DNA from: Myxococcales bacterium
GTDB lineage: Bacteria > Myxococcota > Polyangia > Fen-1088
Assembly (NCBI GenBank): GCA_003153875.1
Contig: PMBY01000410.1
Coordinates: 1-10,697 of the forward strand
DNA length: 10,697 nt
Direction of reading: 5' to 3'
Shown here piece after piece: positions 7,762 to 10,697 of this stretch. The first letter of the stretch is position 1, and each line of letters opens with the position of its first letter. Both the position numbers and the translations under genes were made by a program. The notes under the pieces were generated by a model. The model did no database searches and was not told the origin of the DNA. It saw nothing but the letters and a program-made list of their open reading frames with translations.

Positions 7762-7780
7762 CACAGAGAGGGGCACAGAG
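7762..7780. repeat. CACAGAG tandem motif in the ftsK downstream spacer
   Basis: Two CACAGAG heptamers at 7762-7768 and 7774-7780, with a 12-nt period, lie in the 103-bp gap after ftsK, preceded by TTTCAC. Runs of this 'CCACAGAG..CACAGAG' type occur between genes in many environmental high-GC genomes (from memory), often in multiple copies. Here only a short, degenerate piece is present. Confidence 0.35.
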
Positions 7781-7834
7781 TGGGTGTGCGTCGGCGCGGT
7801 ATGCGCGAAAGACCCCAATTGCTGAGAACCGTTG

Positions 7835-7840
7835 TAAAGT
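7835..7840 (+). promoter_or_regulatory. -10-like box immediately before the YhhN-family gene
   Basis: TAAAGT (four of six bases of the -10 consensus) lies 5 nt upstream of the GTG at 7846, with no convincing ribosome site between. If used, the transcript would be leaderless or nearly so, as proposed for the kinase. No good -35 is seen at the proper distance. The gene could equally be read through from ftsK. Confidence 0.2.
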
Positions 7841-7845
7841 AGGGC

Positions 7846-8514
7846 GTGGCTCCCCTCGGGCTTTCTCTCATCCTCTACGCTGCGGCGGTGGGAGGCGCCG
7901 TCATCGGCGCGGCCTCGCGCAGGCACATGGTCCTTGGCGTCGGCAAGCCCATGGCCACGGTGTTGTTGTTCGCAGTCTTGGGCGGCATGCCCAGCGACCT
8001 GTTCGGCACCATGGTGTTCAACGCCCTCATCCTTTCCCTCGCGGCTGACATCACCCTGCTGGCCGAGGGCCAGGAGGCGCTCGTGGTAGGGCTGGGGCTG
8101 TTTCTGGTCGCGCATCTTTGCTACGGGCTCGCGTTTTTGGGCGCGGGGCCAGGTGGATGGCTGGCGGTGCCGGGCCTTGCGGTCTTTGGCGCGTGCTCGG
8201 CGTGGCTGGTGCGGCGCCAATGGCGTGGGATCGATCCGGGACTGCGTGTGCCGGTCGGGGCTCATGCCTTGAGCCTCAGCCTCATGATGGCGGGTGTGTT
8301 CTCCACGCTGGCCGGGCAGGCATCGCTTGAGCTGGCGGTGGTGGCCGCCGTGGGGGCGACCCTGTTCTTTTTTTCTCAAGCCCTGCTGCCTTGGGCCCGC
8401 CGGTGGCGCTCGTCCGTCTGGGCGCAACCCATGATCCTGGCCCTGTACTGGGGGGGACAAATCTGCCTCGTGCTGGCGGCGCGCTGGGGCCTAGGCGGTA
8501 AGATTGGGCCATGA
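7846..8514 (+). CDS. YhhN/TMEM86-family membrane protein (lysoplasmalogenase-like)
   Basis: A 222-residue, almost wholly hydrophobic protein with about eight membrane helices. The pattern fits the YhhN family (TMEM86 in animals), whose characterised members hydrolyse the vinyl-ether bond of lysoplasmalogens in membranes. Supporting landmarks are an N-terminal loop with 'GKPMATVLLFAVLG' (Lys34-Pro35), 'LSLAADITLL' with Asp68 in the place of the family's conserved acidic residue, 'LFLVAHLCYGLAF' (His90, Tyr93), and 'ALYWGGQICLVLA' in the last helix. Length matches the family (about 200-230). The start is GTG; the stop overlaps the lolA ATG by ATGA, so the two are translationally coupled. The bacterial substrate is uncertain, and enzyme activity is inferred from family membership alone. 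It could instead be another small multi-pass protein, but the helix-and-motif order favours YhhN. Confidence 0.78.
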   Translation: MAPLGLSLILYAAAVGGAVIGAASRRHMVLGVGKPMATVLLFAVLGGMPSDLFGTMVFNALILSLAADITLLAEGQEALVVGLGLFLVAHLCYGLAFLGAGPGGWLAVPGLAVFGACSAWLVRRQWRGIDPGLRVPVGAHALSLSLMMAGVFSTLAGQASLELAVVAAVGATLFFFSQALLPWARRWRSSVWAQPMILALYWGGQICLVLAARWGLGGKIGP

Positions 8515-9197
8515 CAACCATTTCGCTCATCCTGTTGCTTGCGGCCGGCGATGCCGGCGCGGCTTCTGCTCCTTCTCAGGTGAAGCCGGCACGGCTTGAG
8601 TTGCCGGTTGTGGTCGCGCGGGTCCAGAACCGCTACGACCAGGCCAAGGATTTCCAGGCCCGCTTCACCCAGAAGTACAGTCGGCAGGTGGTAGGGCGCG
8701 TGACCGTCTCCGCCGGCCATGTCCACTTCAAGAAACCGGGGCGTATGCGCTGGGACTACGACAAGCCCGAGGCGCGTATGTTCCTGTCCAACGGGCAGGT
8801 GCTCTGGCTGTACGAGCCCGAGGAAAAGCAGGCGTTCAAGCAAGATCTCAAGACGTCGCAGTTGCCCGCGGCCCTGGCCTTCCTCATGGGCAGGGGCAAA
8901 ATCGGCGATGAGTTCGAAGTGGCGTGGTCCAACGACACCCGCCTGGGTCGCCCCGAGGACTATCGCTTGTCGCTGCGGCCCAAGCAGCCGCAGTCCACCT
9001 ACAAGTCCATCGTTTTCGTGGTGGATGCCGGCGATTTCACGGTGCGCGAGAGCGTGCTCACCGATCAGCAGGGCAACGTGAACCATTTCGCGTTTTCCGA
9101 GCTGAAGATGAACGCCAAGGTTTCCGACGAAGTTTTTCGCTGGAGTCCGCCCGCCGGGGTTCGCGTGGTCGACACAGGCAAGATGGAGAAACCGTGA
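8511..9197 (+). CDS. lolA: outer-membrane lipoprotein carrier protein LolA
   Basis: A 228-residue periplasmic chaperone that receives lipoproteins from the LolCDE transporter and delivers them to the outer membrane. After a signal peptide (cleavage after Ala17 or Ala20), the LolA pattern is clear: 'VVARVQNRYDQAKDFQARFTQ' (part of the first helix and strand), 'GHVHFKKPGRMRWDYDKPE', 'FLSNGQVLWLYEPEEKQ', 'LPAALAFLMGRGKI', 'YRLSLRPK', and a last strand near 'FRWSPPAGVRVVD'. These form the half-barrel that covers acyl chains in the family. The ATG overlaps the upstream stop and an in-frame TAA lies 12 nt before it, so no longer start exists. The n-region has no Lys or Arg, which is unusual for a Sec signal. 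LolB is often missing in this group of bacteria, so LolA may deliver cargo alone (family knowledge, not shown here). The two predicted lipoproteins upstream are plausible clients. Confidence 0.93.
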   Translation: MTTISLILLLAAGDAGAASAPSQVKPARLELPVVVARVQNRYDQAKDFQARFTQKYSRQVVGRVTVSAGHVHFKKPGRMRWDYDKPEARMFLSNGQVLWLYEPEEKQAFKQDLKTSQLPAALAFLMGRGKIGDEFEVAWSNDTRLGRPEDYRLSLRPKQPQSTYKSIVFVVDAGDFTVRESVLTDQQGNVNHFAFSELKMNAKVSDEVFRWSPPAGVRVVDTGKMEKP

Positions 9198-9252
9198 TGG
9201 GGGCGCGTCGTCGTCGGCTAGCACCCGGTGGGACGAGGGCGCGTATGACATC

Positions 9253-9275
9253 CCCACGGGCGTCGCACCCGTGGG
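9253..9275 (+). terminator. GC-rich hairpin between lolA and the VWA gene
   Basis: An 8-bp perfect stem (CCCACGGG at 9253-9260, CCCGTGGG at 9268-9275) with a 7-nt loop is followed by ATTTC. The T-run is too short for a strong intrinsic terminator. It ends 5 nt before the ribosome site of the next gene, so it may act as a weak terminator, an attenuator, or a structure affecting translation. Confidence 0.4.
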
Positions 9276-9280
9276 ATTTC

Positions 9281-9287
9281 GGAGGTG
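9281..9287 (+). promoter_or_regulatory. strong ribosome binding site of the VWA gene
   Basis: GGAGGTG is a near-perfect Shine-Dalgarno, 4 nt before the ATG at 9292 and 7 nt before the in-frame ATG at 9295. It fixes the start of the VWA gene to this cluster and is the only strong site in the window; the other genes rely on coupling or weak sites. Confidence 0.7.
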
Positions 9288-9291
9288 TCGA

Positions 9292-10697
9292 ATGATGCGC
9301 ATGGGACCAGCCGCAGCAGCCGTGCTTGGCTTGAGCCTGGTAGCGCCCGAAGTGGCGGCCCAGGTCGACAAGCCTCGCTTTGTCTTCATCTTGGACAACT
9401 CGACTTCCATGATCGCGAACGTATCCGGGCTGTCCACGCACGGAGACGGTTCGCAGAGTCAGCCCGGCTGCGACCTTGACGGAAAGTCCACCAGAAACTG
9501 GCCCTACGACGACAGCAAGCTGTATCAGGCCAAGGCGGCCATCATCGACACCATCTCGGCCTTTGGTTCGGCTGAGTTCGCGCTCGCCACCTACGCCCGC
9601 GTCTTGCTGGGGCAGCCCTGCCAGACGGACAGCGACTGTACCGCCATTGTGGCGGGCGCCGCGTGCGTGGACCTGCCCGACGATGCCACGACACAGAAGT
9701 TCTGTGTCGAGCATATGGGCGCCAACTACACAGAGTGCTCGTCCGGCCCGCCGACTTGCATTGGATGCGCGAACCCGGCCGACACCAACGATCGCATCTT
9801 TGAGGGGGCCCGGCTCGACTGCAGCACGCCCTGCGCCTATTCCAGCACTTGCCCCGGGGCGCAGGTCATTGTGGGATTTCCCACCAGTGGCTCCAATTTT
9901 CCCGATATCTATAGCTGGATCGACGGCAAGGAAGACCTGCCTCCTTTCACGGCAACCTCGAACCGAGAGATTCGATCCTCAACCTGGACGCCCTTGGCGG
10001 GAAGTGTGTACTCGGTGCGGGACTGGTTGCTCAATGCAAATCGATCAGATGTGGGGCCGGGCGCCGGGTTGCTGTCGAGCGATCCAGTGGCCCATGATCC
10101 GCGCGCCGCTTGTCGATCGTACAACATCATCTTGGTCACCGATGGCCTCGACACCTGCGCGCTCAACAGTAGTGACGATCCAGTGACGGCGGCCGGTGAT
10201 GCCTACGCCGCGGGCATCTCAGTCTATGTGGTCGGGTTTGGCACCGGCGCCAGCGATTCATTGAGTCGCATGGCACTAGCCGGGTCAGGCGGCAAGAAGT
10301 CTGCCTACCTCGCCAACAACCGCGCTGACTTGGCGGCTAGCTTGGGCGATATCATCGTCGGCTCCATTCCGGTGCCCCGGTGCAATTGCAATGCGACCTG
10401 CTACGACGAGGCAGCGGCTTTTCCACTAAAAGGCCAGCCCTGTTCCGTGGGGGTGGGCCGCTGCGCGCGGCAAGGTGTGTATGCTTGCAACGCGGCCGGC
10501 GACGGGGTGGTGTGCGCCGTGGCTGCGGCCTGCGGGGCGACACCTTTGACGGCTGGCTCGCCCGAGCCAGAGGTGTGCGGCACTGCGCCCGGCTGCCTCG
10601 CGCCCACCCCAGCCGATTGCGCTGACGAGAACTGTGACGGACAGATCGACGAAGGCCTGTCTTGCGACTGTGCCTACCAGCCCGAGGTGTGCAATGG
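9292..10697 (+). CDS. secreted von Willebrand factor A protein with Cys-rich and MopE-like motifs (3' end outside window)
   Basis: The frame is open from ATG 9292 to the window edge: 468 whole codons with no stop. A Sec signal (cleavage near 'EVAA', after residue 23) leads into a VWA domain: beta strand 'RFVFILDNSTSM' with the metal-site (MIDAS) residues Asp35, Ser37, Ser39; 'TPLAGSV' with Thr233; 'IILVTDGLDT' with Asp284; and 'ISVYVVGFGTG'. A complete MIDAS suggests divalent-metal-dependent ligand binding outside the cytoplasm. Between Ser39 and Thr233 lie about 190 residues, much more than usual, including ten Cys from 110 to 187. From residue 364 the chain is again Cys-rich ('CNCNATC', 'CSVGVGRC'), then 'ADENCDGQIDEG' (444-455), the metal-binding motif of MopE-type repeats, and the start of another ('PEVCNG'). 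This layout is typical of myxobacterial surface or extracellular proteins; the C-terminal anchor is not visible. Ligand unknown. Confidence 0.9.
   Translation, partial: MMRMGPAAAAVLGLSLVAPEVAAQVDKPRFVFILDNSTSMIANVSGLSTHGDGSQSQPGCDLDGKSTRNWPYDDSKLYQAKAAIIDTISAFGSAEFALATYARVLLGQPCQTDSDCTAIVAGAACVDLPDDATTQKFCVEHMGANYTECSSGPPTCIGCANPADTNDRIFEGARLDCSTPCAYSSTCPGAQVIVGFPTSGSNFPDIYSWIDGKEDLPPFTATSNREIRSSTWTPLAGSVYSVRDWLLNANRSDVGPGAGLLSSDPVAHDPRAACRSYNIILVTDGLDTCALNSSDDPVTAAGDAYAAGISVYVVGFGTGASDSLSRMALAGSGGKKSAYLANNRADLAASLGDIIVGSIPVPRCNCNATCYDEAAAFPLKGQPCSVGVGRCARQGVYACNAAGDGVVCAVAAACGATPLTAGSPEPEVCGTAPGCLAPTPADCADENCDGQIDEGLSCDCAYQPEVCN

Noticed and set aside
9476..10186. Plus-strand reading frame inside the VWA region
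   Set aside because: It lies in a different frame from the VWA protein, is rich in Arg, Pro and Ser, and has no motif. The VWA frame has a strong ribosome site, a signal peptide and all MIDAS motifs.

Overview
The window looks like chromosome from a high-GC, Gram-negative bacterium of the Myxococcota (former Deltaproteobacteria). Three things support this: GC-rich third codon positions; a complete outer-membrane lipoprotein-sorting context (two lipoproteins with lipoboxes and a LolA); and a secreted von Willebrand A protein with cysteine-rich inserts and the 'ENCDGQIDEG' metal-binding motif that is typical of myxobacterial surface proteins. The assignment is inferred from gene content, not from a marker gene.

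Layout. (1) 56-2314, plus strand: a large membrane histidine kinase whose N-terminal half is a series of about five transmembrane hairpins, followed by HAMP, coiled coil, HisKA and HATPase. A -10-like box sits 6 nt before its ATG, so its mRNA may be leaderless. (2) 2315-2844: gene-poor spacer with locally lower GC. (3) 2845-4157: two overlapping lipoprotein genes; the second carries a CsgG/TolB-N-like domain. (4) 4158-4925: a second gene-poor spacer, with a short minus-strand reading frame that may be a gene remnant. A 43-bp direct repeat (41/43 identical) occurs once in each spacer and so brackets the lipoprotein pair. (5) 4926-7742: ftsK, the DNA translocase of chromosome segregation. (6) 7846-8514 and 8511-9197: a YhhN/TMEM86-type membrane protein (lysoplasmalogenase family) overlapping lolA, the periplasmic lipoprotein carrier. 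(7) 9292 to the window end: a secreted VWA protein, open at the right edge. It is a clear gene although it has no stop codon in the window.

How it fits together. ftsK followed by lolA is a long-standing neighbourhood in Proteobacteria; here a predicted lipid-modifying membrane enzyme is inserted between them and its stop overlaps the lolA start. LolA would carry outer-membrane lipoproteins, and the two predicted lipoproteins upstream are possible clients. Apart from these links the window is a mix of housekeeping (ftsK, lolA) and lineage-specific envelope or sensing genes. I see no CRISPR array, rRNA, tRNA, intact transposase or defence system. The most unusual elements are the repeat-bracketed lipoprotein pair, the multi-hairpin sensor of the kinase, the YhhN gene between ftsK and lolA, and the cysteine-rich module inside the VWA domain.
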